Source: Ceriagrion tenellum
Taxonomy: Eukaryota; Arthropoda; Insecta; Odonata; Coenagrionidae
Length of the DNA: 64,000 bases
Reading direction: 5' to 3'
Assembly (NCBI GenBank): GCA_963169105.1
Contig: OY720639.1
Coordinates: 124,827,117 to 124,891,116, forward strand
In this document: piece after piece, positions 38,511 through 50,253 of the stretch
Layout of the letters: every line of letters begins with the position of its first letter
Position numbering within the stretch: the stretch's first letter is position 1
Position numbers and translations under genes: made by a program
Notes under the pieces: generated by a model
What the model saw: the letters and a program-made list of their open reading frames with translations, nothing else
What the model was told of the DNA's origin: nothing
The model's database searches: none

Positions 38511-40959
38511 GTAAGAACATACAAAAGCGGGGAAAGACTTGATATTTACAGAGGTGTTGGACTACTCAAGTCATCTTCTTTACTTAGGAGACGAGGTTTC
38601 CTTACGTTGGAACGGAAATTTTGGGAATGAGGACCGGAAAAAGATAGTTTTGAGTACTATAAAGGAAAGGCGATAGCTGTGTTGAAGAAACCACAATAAT
38701 CTTCCAAAATTTTGCTTCCAACTTGCCTAAATCAATCAACCTACATTTTCTGGTAAATTTATCATAGATTCCATTACTAATCCATTTAAGGATTTTGCCC
38801 CTGCTTAGTTTACTGTTAACCTTTTTACAAATCTATCTGATATCCACCGTAATCGATTTATCTCTGAGAAATATCCTGATTTGGAAGACTTCCGCTTGCT
38901 AGTGGTATATTCTAAGTGAGATTAGGTTTAGTTAAGCATAGATTAAATCCATTTTTGACCTCAATAGTCGCTCATGCTGGAGGTTTTTGGCAGTGTGAGG
39001 CTTCTGGTCGTGGTGTGCCCCCAAATAGGTATGGTTGCTGACGAAATTGAGCGCAGATATTATTGATACTAAATGATTTAGACGGGCCTTTTAATAATTT
39101 ATAAAACTATTTAGTTTTTTCTGTTCTTTTTTGCTTATTTTATAAAAGGTCTGCTTCTAAGTTTTGTTCCTGATGTACGAATGTTACCAGTGGTTTGTTG
39201 ATCCTAAATCATTGTTAGTTTAGTGCGCATTAGCCTGATTGATGCTAAATAATAAAGGCTCATAACGTATCTTTGTTGTGAATTAGAATAGCAAAAGGCT
39301 TGAATTAAATGGACATTATTCTTGTTAAAGAGTTTTTAGTGAAAAATTTCTTTAGAATTTAAGAGCAGGATCGATAAAGAGCTTGAAGGAAAAATCCATC
39401 ATTTAACTAGCGATAATAGTTTAAAACGTATATTCGTATCCGAAAATTGCAGTAGTTTCAAGTTGTTGATGTTAATTCTGCCGAATGCCGGATTGGATGC
39501 ACGCAAATTTTACAACTAGAAACATCTTATTAGTAAGGTCGCCTGAGGAGAGTAGAGGATGGCGCACAGGCCCCGCAAACTTAGAATCGTGGTCCAGGTT
39601 TGATTATTTTTCATTGCTGTTTTCACGTATTTCATACTCAAGTGGATTGTGAAACGCAGTAGATACAGATTCCTAGCTGGAAGGGAATAATTTAATACTC
39701 AATAATTAGTTCGTTCATTCAGTTCAGCCCTATTCATGTACAATACTTTTGAAATGTTTAAGGCATTTCATTTCTTTGATTTTTCCTGCACCACTCCATG
39801 ATCTTTTGCAAATTAATTTACATGCAGGTTCTCCTGTGTTCGAGAAATGTACGATAAAAAACCTTCGATATTTACAAAAGAAATACCCATTAGCATATTT
39901 CAAAATATTTTGAATGACTTTAGTTTAAAGACGGTCGGATCATTTAGAAATGTAGTGCAGTTTGATAGCATATGGCAATATATGTAAGCTTTGTTCACCA
40001 AATTTTTATTAGAATTTGTTTTTTAACCTTGTTCTTTTGTTTGTTCCCTATTTTACTCTAAAAAGGATTTTATATGAGAAAAATATCAATTTTATCATCT
40101 TTGTCCATAATCGATTTCGATTGATATCTGTGGTATAGGATTTTAAATAATGTCATGAATATACTTAAAATAAAGTCCCATGCAGGAAGTGCTTTGAAAT
40201 TTTCGGCTGGTAATGAAAATAGATGTCTGGTTTGTTGAATACGGAGGTACATACTTCTTGCATTTTAATATCAATTGACAAAAACTTGCTCAAAAGAATA
40301 AGTTCTGAGTCAATAAGTCTAGTGGTAGGTTATAAGAAAAAATCCATCCGTATCCACTACTTCATCATATAGGAAACCTTACCGTCCGATCTCAAATAAA
40401 TCAAACACAAATTACTGAACATAATGGAAAAAAGTAATATTATTATGTAAAAATTTAGTGCCGCGGATCGAAAGATCTATTATTTGCGATAAAAAATAGC
40501 AGCTATTAATGTTCTCGTTAATGATAAAGTGTTGCCATTTTTCTATATTAGTTGGTGGGATAATGCTTTAAAAGTGTGTTCATGCTTATATCGTCTTATC
40601 ATTTTTGTGATAAATATGATAGATCATACATATACTTGATTTAACCCTATACGGGGAAAAATCTAGTGTATGTTCCGCTATAAGAAGACTCACGAATCGT
40701 ACTTGACCATATTTTACTGGTCGTCTCATTTTCTTCGGGAAGAAGAGGGCTGCGAAAAATTACAACTTCTAGCTACTGCTATTTTGCTTCAAAGCCTCAT
40801 CAAACTCAGGAAGTAATATTGCAAAGCTGAATCAGTTTTACGCTTAATAATATGCCATAGTTCTTCAAAGGAATACATTTTTACATGCTTTTTCACTCAC
40901 AGAGTTACTCATTAAGAGGTTCTGTGCGTTAAAAAAAACTACTTTTGCATCAGCAGTGG
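38511..40959. other. AT-rich non-coding DNA, no gene seen
   Basis: Composition returns to AT-rich immediately after the CpG-dense island. No open frame above 60 codons and no recognised domain. Confidence 0.5.
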
Positions 40960-41890
40960 TGCATTCACGATACCAAATTTCTGACCTCCGCCCTGCCTTC
41001 TTTGCTATTCATAATTGGATTTGGGGCCGTGAGAGAATGCTTCACCGTGAACCTAGACACGTAAAAGTATCCCTTATTATTTCCCTCCTTCTGTTATTTC
41101 AAAACCACATCCCGCTTCAAGAAAAGTGGAGTCGTATCCTTAGCCTCTCTATTTTCCTCGTCCTTCTCCTTCCAAGCAGCACATCCCTGCATTTCCCTTC
41201 ACACCCCTTCACCGACCCCGCAGCCACGTCCGCCCCTCCCCCTGCATTCCTTCCCCAACCTTTCCCCAATCCCTGCCTACCTTCACCCCCACCTCCCGGT
41301 CGTATTCATTATTACTCTGTCTCAGGCGTTCCCTATGTTGGCTTTCTCTCGACGGACGTCTGGGGATCTCATTAAGGAGAATCTCTATTTGTTCTCTCAC
41401 CCTATACTCCTCCCCCGTTCACTCCCTCCACGGCCAACCTTCTTTCCTCCGTGTTCTTTTTCCCCAACCTCCCACACCGATCTTAAACCTCCTCCTCTCC
41501 CAGATGTCTCCTTCCATCTCCACCTCCAACTTCCTACACCCTCCCACCCCCTCCCCCGCCGCACTTGCCTCAAGTTCTCCACCCGCGAGCGAAACCTCCA
41601 GAGGTTACCCCCAACATCTTTCTCTCCTCGACTTGCCTCACTTGACTCCGGCCTTTCTCTCTCCCCCCCGCCGCCTCCTCCGTTCCCCGCCACGGCAAAC
41701 GACCCAGTCACCATCCTCTCCTCCTCTTCCCGGATTCCTTCGCTTCACACCCCACTCCCCACCCCTCCCTCTGTTCTCTCCTCCCCTCCCCGTAGTTTTC
41801 TTTCTTTCCTTATCCCACTCGCTACTCTACTGGCCCCCTCCCACATCAACCAAAAAAAGTAACCCACACCTTTCTTCTTCCTGCCCCTCT
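40960..41890. repeat. Strongly pyrimidine-skewed low-complexity block
   Basis: From about 41140 to 41880 the + strand is nearly all C and T with many CCTCC/CTCCC words. Open frames of 139-175 codons here translate to proline/serine/leucine-rich sequence (or glycine/arginine/glutamate-rich on the minus strand) without domains. I treat them as artefacts. Confidence 0.6.
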
Positions 41891-42021
41891 GCCCCAGTGG
41901 AAGTAGTTGGGCGACCTGGGGACTCCATTGCGATATTTATTTTGCATCGTGAAACTCGCGATGACTCGCATATCGCAAAGTTAGGCTGATGGATGTGAAA
42001 TTCCGTGGAGGAAAATCATTC

Positions 42022-42113
42022 GCCTCGAACGGGACTCGAACCTGGATCCCTCGATATCTACGTGGGAGGTGGACGTTTTGGTAACTTAAAGCTGGGAACT
42101 CTCGGCGCCATAT
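42022..42113 (-). mobile_element. tRNA-derived SINE-like fragment
   Basis: On the minus strand, GGTTCGAGTCC (42032-42042) is a near-perfect RNA polymerase III B box, preceded by CGTCCACCTCCCACG, which resembles the anticodon region of a tRNA. A decayed A-box-like part lies near 42100, and the tail continues CGAATGATTTTCC. It does not fold as a clean tRNA, so a SINE head is the better call. An 11-bp inverted repeat (42046-42056 with 42110-42120, TCCCTCGATAT) brackets its body. Confidence 0.45.
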
Positions 42114-42120
42114 CGAGGGA

Positions 42121-45100
42121 TACGTATTCTGGTCCCTGTCAAGTCGAGTGATTATTTTCTGTGTGGAATTACGTCCATACACGCAATTGCGAGAGACTCC
42201 GTAAAGTTAATAACAAGAATTTCCGAGTTATCCCCAAAAATTGCTGATAAAAGTATTTAAAATTAATATTTTATAACGTATGAAGCAGATTCGATAGTTT
42301 CACTATGCCAATTCAGGCATCAACATCATTAGTCATCAATGCGCGTCGTTCAGATTAATTAGGCTGATTTTTGGGTTTCCTACACATAGACATTATGATG
42401 ATGATAAGATTTCACGTACTCAGCTGCAGGCGTCCTCAGGCCAGGCCAAATAGGCGTTGCTGGGTAGAGGCCGGCATTTTCATGATGCCAATGCAGGTGG
42501 ACAATCGGAAACCCGCGTAATTTTATCCGATTCAGCTTGCTACAGCACTACATTGTTCTTCATTTCTAGAAAAAAATCAGGTATACGTCCGCCAGTGTTG
42601 CTGCTTTTCATTCTTGGCCTTACTTTTTCATTCTTCCCATCCATACTTACTTTTTAATCCCACAGTTATAGTTGTCTTCCATTATTGTGTCGCAAAAAGT
42701 GTCCAATAAGTTTGTTTCTCCTGATAAATTACACAGCACTTCTTGCTCGCCAGCTTTTCGTAGGAGGTCTTGAGTAATTTTCTTCGTCCTTATAATCTTC
42801 AAAATTATTTCATAAAAATCTCCAATAGTTATCACACACTTCCTGATACCCCACATTACATCCTGCAGTTAGTCGTACAGTCTTAGCTGGCTTCGGCGTA
42901 GTTGGCGTTCAGTCGTTGACTAATCTCGCAGTGTCTCGGCTATTCTAGTAAATTCCAATTCCCTTAAACTTAGACTAAACAGCATGATTCAGAAAACTGC
43001 CTTGTGATGATTTTTACCATCGATGATCAACTGCATATTCAATAGATGATATATACTCTGGGTGGGTAAAAGGAAAGTAGAAGGGTATTTTATCGCATGC
43101 CCGTCACAATATTGCATTTTATCTATAGTCTCATATCGGATGCTGTTTTGTACTATCTTCGCTAACTGTGTGAAAATTAAAAGCTATAGCGTTACGTTTA
43201 AATTAGTTTGAGGAAGATTCTCTAGTCATGAAGGAAAACGCATTTGAATTTAAGATTTTAATTTCGGCCTCTGTAGGAAGCATGAAATAAACATAATAAC
43301 ATTGATAGATCAATAATTAATTTTTTTAGATAAATTCCCAGTGATTAAATTAAAATATCTATAGAACTCTATTTTTTACGCGGTACGTTTCAAACTCCTT
43401 AACGTTGGAAGGTATTTTTGCTATTTAGAATACACTGCTGCGATGATTTGTGATTTATTTTTAAAAATAGATGATAAAGCATACAACCTACATTCAGTTA
43501 ATTTTTGACGAGGTCTAGATATTACCAATTCCTTATTTTATAAATAATGTCATGCCCGAGTATATATACATGCATTTTTTTCACCAAAAATGGCTGATTT
43601 TTTCCAAACATCTCGGAAGGCAGTACGCTAGGAGGCTGATGTATGGTAACTTAGGAGGAATGAGATATTTTTATTTAAAATGAGACCAAATTCATTGATT
43701 TATAGGAGAAATGATATCTCGCTCTTGCTACCTTAATATTGATTGGATTCACATTTCATATTTTATGGGATATATCGAGTAGCTCTTCTGAAGCGATAGT
43801 AATGCGAAGTATGTTTTCGGAAAATATAGTGTATCATGTGATATCGCAATCCGATGCATCGCACTGCTCCTAGATCATATCATATTCCGATATACCCGGC
43901 ATATCGCATTACACGGTTGATGCATCACAGTCTCGCACAGCACTAGAATTTTCTCTCGGTGCCTTGGGTCCTCAGAGCGCTTCCGCTCAATACATTTTCC
44001 CTCCCGCTCACGCTCCTTGCAAGTAGTCTCCCTAATAGCCTCTTCTTCTTCTTCTCCCCTACATTACTCGCCATCTCTCTCACTCCTAGCGTCTTTGTCC
44101 CCCTTCGTCTCCTCCCCATCTAAATTTTCCTCTGACACTCTCCCCTCCCTCCTCACCCCTTCCGTACTGTCAACTCCCGTTGCCTCTTGGCACACTTTGT
44201 TATAAAAATGTGTACCTTCTCCTTCCGAGCTCTTTCCTTGAATTTTTTAACCTTCTTTTCCTTTCCAAGAGTTTATTTTAACGTGATGCCATGTTGAAAA
44301 ATCTCTGGGTCTAGGTTCGTTGCTGGATTTCTGCTTGCACGGGACATTTTGTCCCATTTAGGGATGGGAAATCATTATTTGGTGCTGAATCAGAGTATAA
44401 TTCGGGGTCCTAAAGTCTGTAGAAATACAATATAGCAGACAATAAATCCATTGGAGAAGTTTAAGCTATTTATCTATGGAAAAAATTCGTTTAGAATCCG
44501 CCTTTAATTGATTGTTAATTAATCGAGCGTTATTGATAATTTATTTATTTTTCTAGACTTTTAAGTAAGCGTTGCGTATCATTGATAGTTAAACCTACCT
44601 TTAAAATTCAACAAAAATATTTACGTTTTTGTTTCTATGAATAGAAAAGAATTGTTTAATTTTATCTACAATTTACTGATAAATTGATTGTAACTCACAG
44701 AAGGATGTCAATTATTGTCTACATTTATGCACCGGAAATTTTCCGTACTCCATAAATGTAACTATAAAATAAAAAAATAAAATGTACAGTATGTATTTGA
44801 AGGATAAATTTTTACTAAAGGTTTCCCTTAAAAAATGATATTCTTTTGAGTTTTAAATCACCATATAGTGTGTTAGTTAATTATTTTGGTACTAAACTTG
44901 CGTAAAGGGAGTCATGTGGCTTTTGAAGTATATTTATGACAATTTTATAAGACTGGTATCCTTGTGACGAATAATGTTTTTTTTCGTTCGTCGCAAATGA
45001 AAAATAAGTGTTTGGGGAGCATTAAAATTGATTGATGGGGGACTTCTGCTTTCTTTGCACCCTTTTCTAAGGTTTGAATTGGCAACTTGTACCGACCGAG

Positions 45101-46503
45101 AAAAAGGATGATAAAATACTGCGGCGATGTTGTAGGTGTCAGAGCTTAGGTTGCGAGAAACTCAGGTTAAAGGTTAGGCAGATGCAGGCAAATATATAGC
45201 TGGATAACATGAGCCATAATCCCCTTTTTTATATCCACGGATTAACGTCACTCAAGGCGCATGAATTATGACCGTGTTGCGACAGGCGAGTTGGCGATGC
45301 AGGTGTCGCATAATCTCGGTAAAATATGTTTTAAACATTTTTCTTTTCCAGTGATTGGCTTAACGTATGCCACCGCAACAAAACGGAAACATGTGATACT
45401 TAAAATTTCTTATTCCCTCAGAATTACGGACAGATTGCTCTTACCGAGGTGTCATATTTCTTTTGTATTTCGCACAGCTCTAATTTGTGACGATCTAGGG
45501 AAATGGCGTTCGGGAGGATTAATATGATAGAAATTACATTTGAGCAAGCAAATAGAATCAATCGTTGATTTTAATTCACCAGCACTGTATTAAGGAATTG
45601 ATAATATTGTTTGAATTTATTGGGAGGATTTTAAAATTTCTGTTCGGTGTGACTTGCAAAATGCCGCAAATCATTCACAATTTTAACGGCTAATATTTGT
45701 ATTCAGTAGGCGTGTGAAGTTCAAGAGTGTTAATATGCCATAACGTTGTAATCCATACATGTTATTAAAGAACATATTAGCGTGATAGAGACTGCCATAT
45801 GATACCTCATGTTTTAACATATTTGAAAGAAATTTATTTTTCGGACAATTTTACTCTCATTTCGATTCAATAGGATCTAAAAATCAAACCAATAAGAGGG
45901 AAACAGTCCTAAATTCATATGAAATAGAAACGCATCTGAAAGAAAAGTCAACTTCAGAACAATAAAATGCCTATTGTTGAATTTAATGCAAATATTAAAA
46001 AAGAACTGGCTACATTTTCACCTGAATGGAAAATACAAAATCATATTGATTATATCATATTGGTTCATTTACTGATATAGGTCTTATTGTGGTACTTGGT
46101 AATGGTAAAAGAATGGTACTTGGTAAGGAATAAAGAACTTTAAATTCGTGTTTTGGGTACATTTATCTGTCACTTGAAGTTGGTGCGTCACATTTCTGTG
46201 GTAGTTGGCTGTAAGAAAGTAGACTACAAATAGTGGCTAATATTGACTATAGGAACCGAAATTCTAATTAGTAAAAGCAGATTTAAGGTCTGAATAATTA
46301 TTGAATGCCTAGTGCAGAGAAATATTTCGAGCAAATTTTCTAAATGCCAATTTTTTCTAAGTTGTATGAAATGAAATTGTAACCTGAAATGTGGTAAGTT
46401 TGAATCTTTTAACCCGTTTTCAATCTATGATCAATTAGGTTCTTAATTGAATTCTCAACCGTGAACTTTTATATCAGTCGCAAATCGGTAATTAGGACCT
46501 CAA
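42121..46503. other. AT-rich non-coding DNA with short skewed patch
   Basis: No gene recognised. The + strand is C/T-rich at about 44030-44190, including a (CTT)n run at about 44042-44057. Two diverged direct repeats containing ATATCGCA and GATGCATC occur at about 43842 and 43902. Confidence 0.5.
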
Positions 46504-46860
46504 ATGAGTTCTATATCAAACTATTCTCTTGGAATTATTAATCTGAGGATTAAGCAGTTGGATATAAAAGCTCACGAGATCCTTTTTCTTACTTCAGTTG
46601 CCATTTCTTCGCTACTAACTCAAGTTTTACTAACCGTCGTCTCCGCCTTTTTTATGCAAAATTTCGCTTTGATACTGCGATTAATACTCCATCAGGTGAT
46701 TAGCAGGCCCTTTTTTCAATTAAATGGAGGTAAATTGGAAGCATTCCCGGATAAATATAATCCTCTAACGCTAAATGAAACTTTTATTGATTCTCTCTTG
46801 ACTCAATCAAATGTCATCAATTCGTTTTACATAGAATATAAAAATAAAAAGTCCCAGTAA
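46504..46860 (+). other. Unrecognised 118-codon open frame, doubtful
   Basis: The frame runs from ATG to a TAA that overlaps a consensus splice donor (CCCA|GTAAGT at 46855-46860). Residues 27-66 or so are hydrophobic and could form one or two membrane segments; the rest is polar. I recognise no family. A frame of this length is expected a few times by chance in this window. The donor at its end is the only reason to mention a possible exon. Confidence 0.15.
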
Positions 46861-47634
46861 GTAACTCCCCTGAGGCTAATATGTTTTTATGGAGGAGCCA
46901 GAGGTTTCTAGGAAGAGTTAAACGTTTACTAATGACTGATCGTTTTTCAGAGTGATTCTAGAGTTATCTACTTATTTGGTGGCAGTTTCGAGGGTAACTA
47001 AACTGAAAAACTGTTTTTTACGTGGGTTAAGCTATAATAAAACTAAAAATATGAGTAAAGGTGCACGATTTTCCACGTAATATTACAGTGAACCATGACA
47101 AATATTGGAGCCGATAAGCGCTGTAAATTATTTATATGAACAGTTGACGCAATCTATTCGCAAAATTTTTGGATACCTTGCCAAATGCCGATAGTTATTC
47201 TATTTAGGAATTATATTTCGGCGTTGTGGATATATATTACAACTGTGGCTTCGGAAAAAAAACTTTTTTTTTCTCTTTTCGTTTCGTCAAACACGCAATA
47301 GGTTAATGGAAGGAGTAACCTGATTCACAAAACGATAACTACACCGGATTCTCTCCCTGAAGTATTAACATGTTTCATGTAACTTGCATGCCTGGACTAA
47401 TTCCCTCAATGGGATTGACTTATTTATGAATCTGGATGAAAGAAAGGATACACCTACGCTAAATATGTTATAGTTAGTAGATAAGCAATGAGCATTGCGG
47501 TATCCAATGATGTTCATCTCTTCTGTTCGAAAGTGACGCCGTTTTTTGGTGAGGTCTTTTGAATTAATTACGCTAGAACTAAAATAACTATCAATTATTA
47601 TCACTTATGAGAATTTATGTTTTCTCTAATTAAG

Positions 47635-47734
47635 TCATGTATGTTCTCTATGAAGTACTTACTTATACTGTGACATTCAGATGGACTGTGTAAGGATAAT
47701 GATTCAATTTCCGCGCGACAGAGAACATACATGA
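47635..47734. repeat. 15-bp perfect inverted repeat, 100-bp span
   Basis: TCATGTATGTTCTCT (47635-47649) and its exact reverse complement (47720-47734) are separated by 70 bases. It could be the remains of a small inverted-repeat element. No target duplication is visible outside the arms. Confidence 0.5.
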
Positions 47735-49092
47735 TGTCATTTGGAAACTACAGTTATTCGGGTGAATACATTTGTTTGAACGGAAGTCAATCACCTCACT
47801 ATTTTTAAATTATTTTAGTATTAAGACCGCATTTGGTGGTTCAATGCCGTTCATAAAATGCCGTTGCGTGTCGCATACATTATTCATTCACCAGCCTGGC
47901 GAATTCTCGTCGCGCAGTGCACATCGCCAGTTTGATGTGGCGTCACCTGACGCACATATCGTGGATTTTAAAACCTGCGCATTGCAGGGGATGTCTATAT
48001 AAATTGTGAGATGGCGCCAGGTCCGAAATTGCTGCATGAGAGACTGAGTAGTTCAGAAATGACGGGATAGCTGAGGTGCGTCCTGCCGAGTCCCTATTGA
48101 TCGTTGCTTACCTCGTTTAGTACAATTAGAGACGTATGTGATATGTATATTTTGCATCTTTGCACTGGTAACTTTCTCATGACATAATAATCGAAAAATG
48201 GGAATATTGAATACGTAATTTATTTTTCTACCATGGATAAAATTCATCAAATACCACTGCCGTATGCAAAAGTGTGTATATCACGTCATATTTGGGAAAA
48301 TTACTGCACAGCGTCCATTTTTATGGCTGCAGCGATTACGTATATAAACATTTCCAATGTCAAACTGTAAAAGCAAACAAACCAAAGACGTGAGCAATGA
48401 AGTCTTCATCTGGACTTGAAAAATATGTAACGCAAAAAAAATGTATATATACATGTAAAATATACACGTGTTTGAAAATACTTGGTGATAAATGTTATAT
48501 ATTAACGTACGGAATAGGTGCACGTGGTTGCCTTCTTTAGAGGATATTTTTATCAAGGAAAAGATTTCCGCTATTTTTTAATTTTAAACTTAAAAGTTGG
48601 AGACACTGCATGGAAACATGACGAATGAACAGAATAGAACTAAAGAGAAGCGTATAACCATGTTATACGATAAGCAGTATGAAAAGTACTCGGTCAACTC
48701 ACCTTTTTGAAACACCAGTACATAAGTGCTCATAAAAATGAAAGCCCTTTCGCTTTCTTGGTAATTATTTTCAATGATCTTGTCTAACTCGACATGGAGC
48801 AAAAGAGCACCCTAATTTATTCAATTTCCAGATGTTATTACACACTTCCCTCACCTCATGCGTTTACTCAATTGTTGCTCTATTTTATGATCTTTGTGCT
48901 CGATGAATTTACTCCATCAAAATGATCCATGAATCAATGTAAATTTAAACTGCTAATGATTTTTAGGATCACTGATTACTGCACAAAGCAACGTTTAGAA
49001 AATTGAAGATCTTGGAAAATTCGAATTCAGTTCACTCCCTTTACAGGGATAAGCTCTCAAACATATTCTTTGTTTACTTCCCTAAACCTTGT
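47735..49092. other. AT-rich non-coding DNA, no gene seen
   Basis: No recognised features. Open frames are below 95 codons and lack domains. Confidence 0.5.
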
Positions 49093-49202
49093 TGTGAAAG
49101 CTTCCGCGGAATGGTCTTGAATCATGATGGCTTTCGGGATAGATTTTGCGTTACGTCATTTTGTGACGACAGTTTCGAGAGCGTTCCAGCTTGCTTCTTC
49201 GG
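49093..49202 (-). mobile_element. Degenerate Penelope-like element 3' end
   Basis: Read on the minus strand this aligns landmark by landmark with the PLE at 4640-4746. CCGAAGA (49202-49196) matches CTGAGGA. CTGGAACG in the stem II loop is shared. GAAA starts 26 bases after the core start in both. TCCGCGGAAGC (49110-49100) recurs exactly, 62 bases after GAAA here and 66 there. Stem II is no longer fully paired (only AGC/GCT remains), so the hammerhead is probably dead. No endonuclease coding sequence is legible upstream and no target duplication was found. Confidence 0.55.
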
Positions 49203-50068
49203 GTCTTCTTCAGACCTTCAACACCTTTTATGTCAAGAGTCCTTAAAACCAATTAAATTACCATTAAATTGATGGCTGTGGTATGGTTGAAAGAAATTCC
49301 ATTTTTGCCTTATCTTTTTGTTTTGTCTCTTTCACAAGGTAAACAAGGCGCCAGGGAAACAAAAATAATTGGCTTTTTTGCGGACGTTCAACACGCGTCA
49401 TGTTCAAACATTTACTTTTTCCCTTTGCACTATCCGAAGCTCTTTGTATTTGTTTATCCTATGCGATATTTTATCATTGAAAGCAATCTTCTGTAAAACG
49501 GCAGAGGAAGCCGCTACTATTAGTATCTCATGATTGTTAGTGAACCTTTAGCCTAAATTTGTCAGTCTACCCTGAGTTGTAGCTTAATTTTACTTCTACA
49601 ATCATGGAGGCTTCTTTTTCTTGCATAACAACTAAATTTTAGTTAATATTAATTCAGTTTTTACGTATAAATTGGAGCGGGTAAACTCGATGGATATTTT
49701 TTCAAAAAGGCATTAAAAATGAATGATACTTAATGTTAATTTATATAATTCGTTAAAATTCTGATTAAATGAAAATTAATCGGTGAAAAGGACGATCATC
49801 GGGAACTTGAGATTAAATCGTATCTCTAAGTTGTAGAATAGAAAACGGTCCCCTTTCAAGTGATCTTTACCCGCACAAATATTCTCAACAACACGTGTCA
49901 GATGTTGAACATTAGGTATAATTTGTAGCAAAGCTCATGTCCCCGGCATTTTTACAAACCTAACAAAGGATAGGGAGACTTTAGTTGTGAGTATTAGCTG
50001 CAGGGGATCTAAGGCTTTCCACTGAAACATAAGAGGCACAGAGGACACTCTTTTACCACCCTATGCAG
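49203..50068. other. AT-rich non-coding DNA between two retroelement remnants
   Basis: May contain upstream PLE sequence too decayed to read. Nothing else recognised. Confidence 0.4.
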
Positions 50069-50253
50069 CAGGCAGATTGTTGAAATCAATTATGAAAACG
50101 ACTTAGTAACATTTCACAGGTACTTTTATTTGTAGGACCGATTTCATTGCATAGGCAACATCTTCAGGTTCCACCTTTATTTTCATTATTGATTTCATAA
50201 TAGATTTTCGCAAAGTTAAGCCCGAAACCATCGAATTTATCAGGCAGATTGTT
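50069..50253 (-). mobile_element. Small insertion with 13-bp target duplications and a hammerhead-like motif
   Basis: CAGGCAGATTGTT at 50069-50081 recurs exactly at 50241-50253, bracketing a 159-bp insert (50082-50240). The insert has no open frame. On the minus strand its middle holds a hammerhead-like core (50142-50167). The left end also contains a stretch partly complementary to 50187-50210. Duplication length and the ribozyme-like core are consistent with a PLE 3' fragment or another hammerhead-bearing retroelement. It does not share the TCCGCGGAAGC block with the other two PLE copies. Confidence 0.55.
50142..50167 (-). ncRNA. Hammerhead-like motif, probably incomplete
   Basis: Minus strand: CTGAAGA, one unpaired T, stem GTTGC/GCAAT (five pairs, one G-U) with loop CTAT, then GAAA. 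The next bases, ATCGGT, can pair with themselves through G-U wobbles. A convincing stem I could not be drawn. The same one-base insertion after the core is seen in the copy at 4636-4677. Confidence 0.4.

Noticed and set aside
41335..41989. 161- and 175-codon open frames
   Set aside because: Nearly pure C/T strand; proline/serine-rich translation in every + frame shows composition and not coding.
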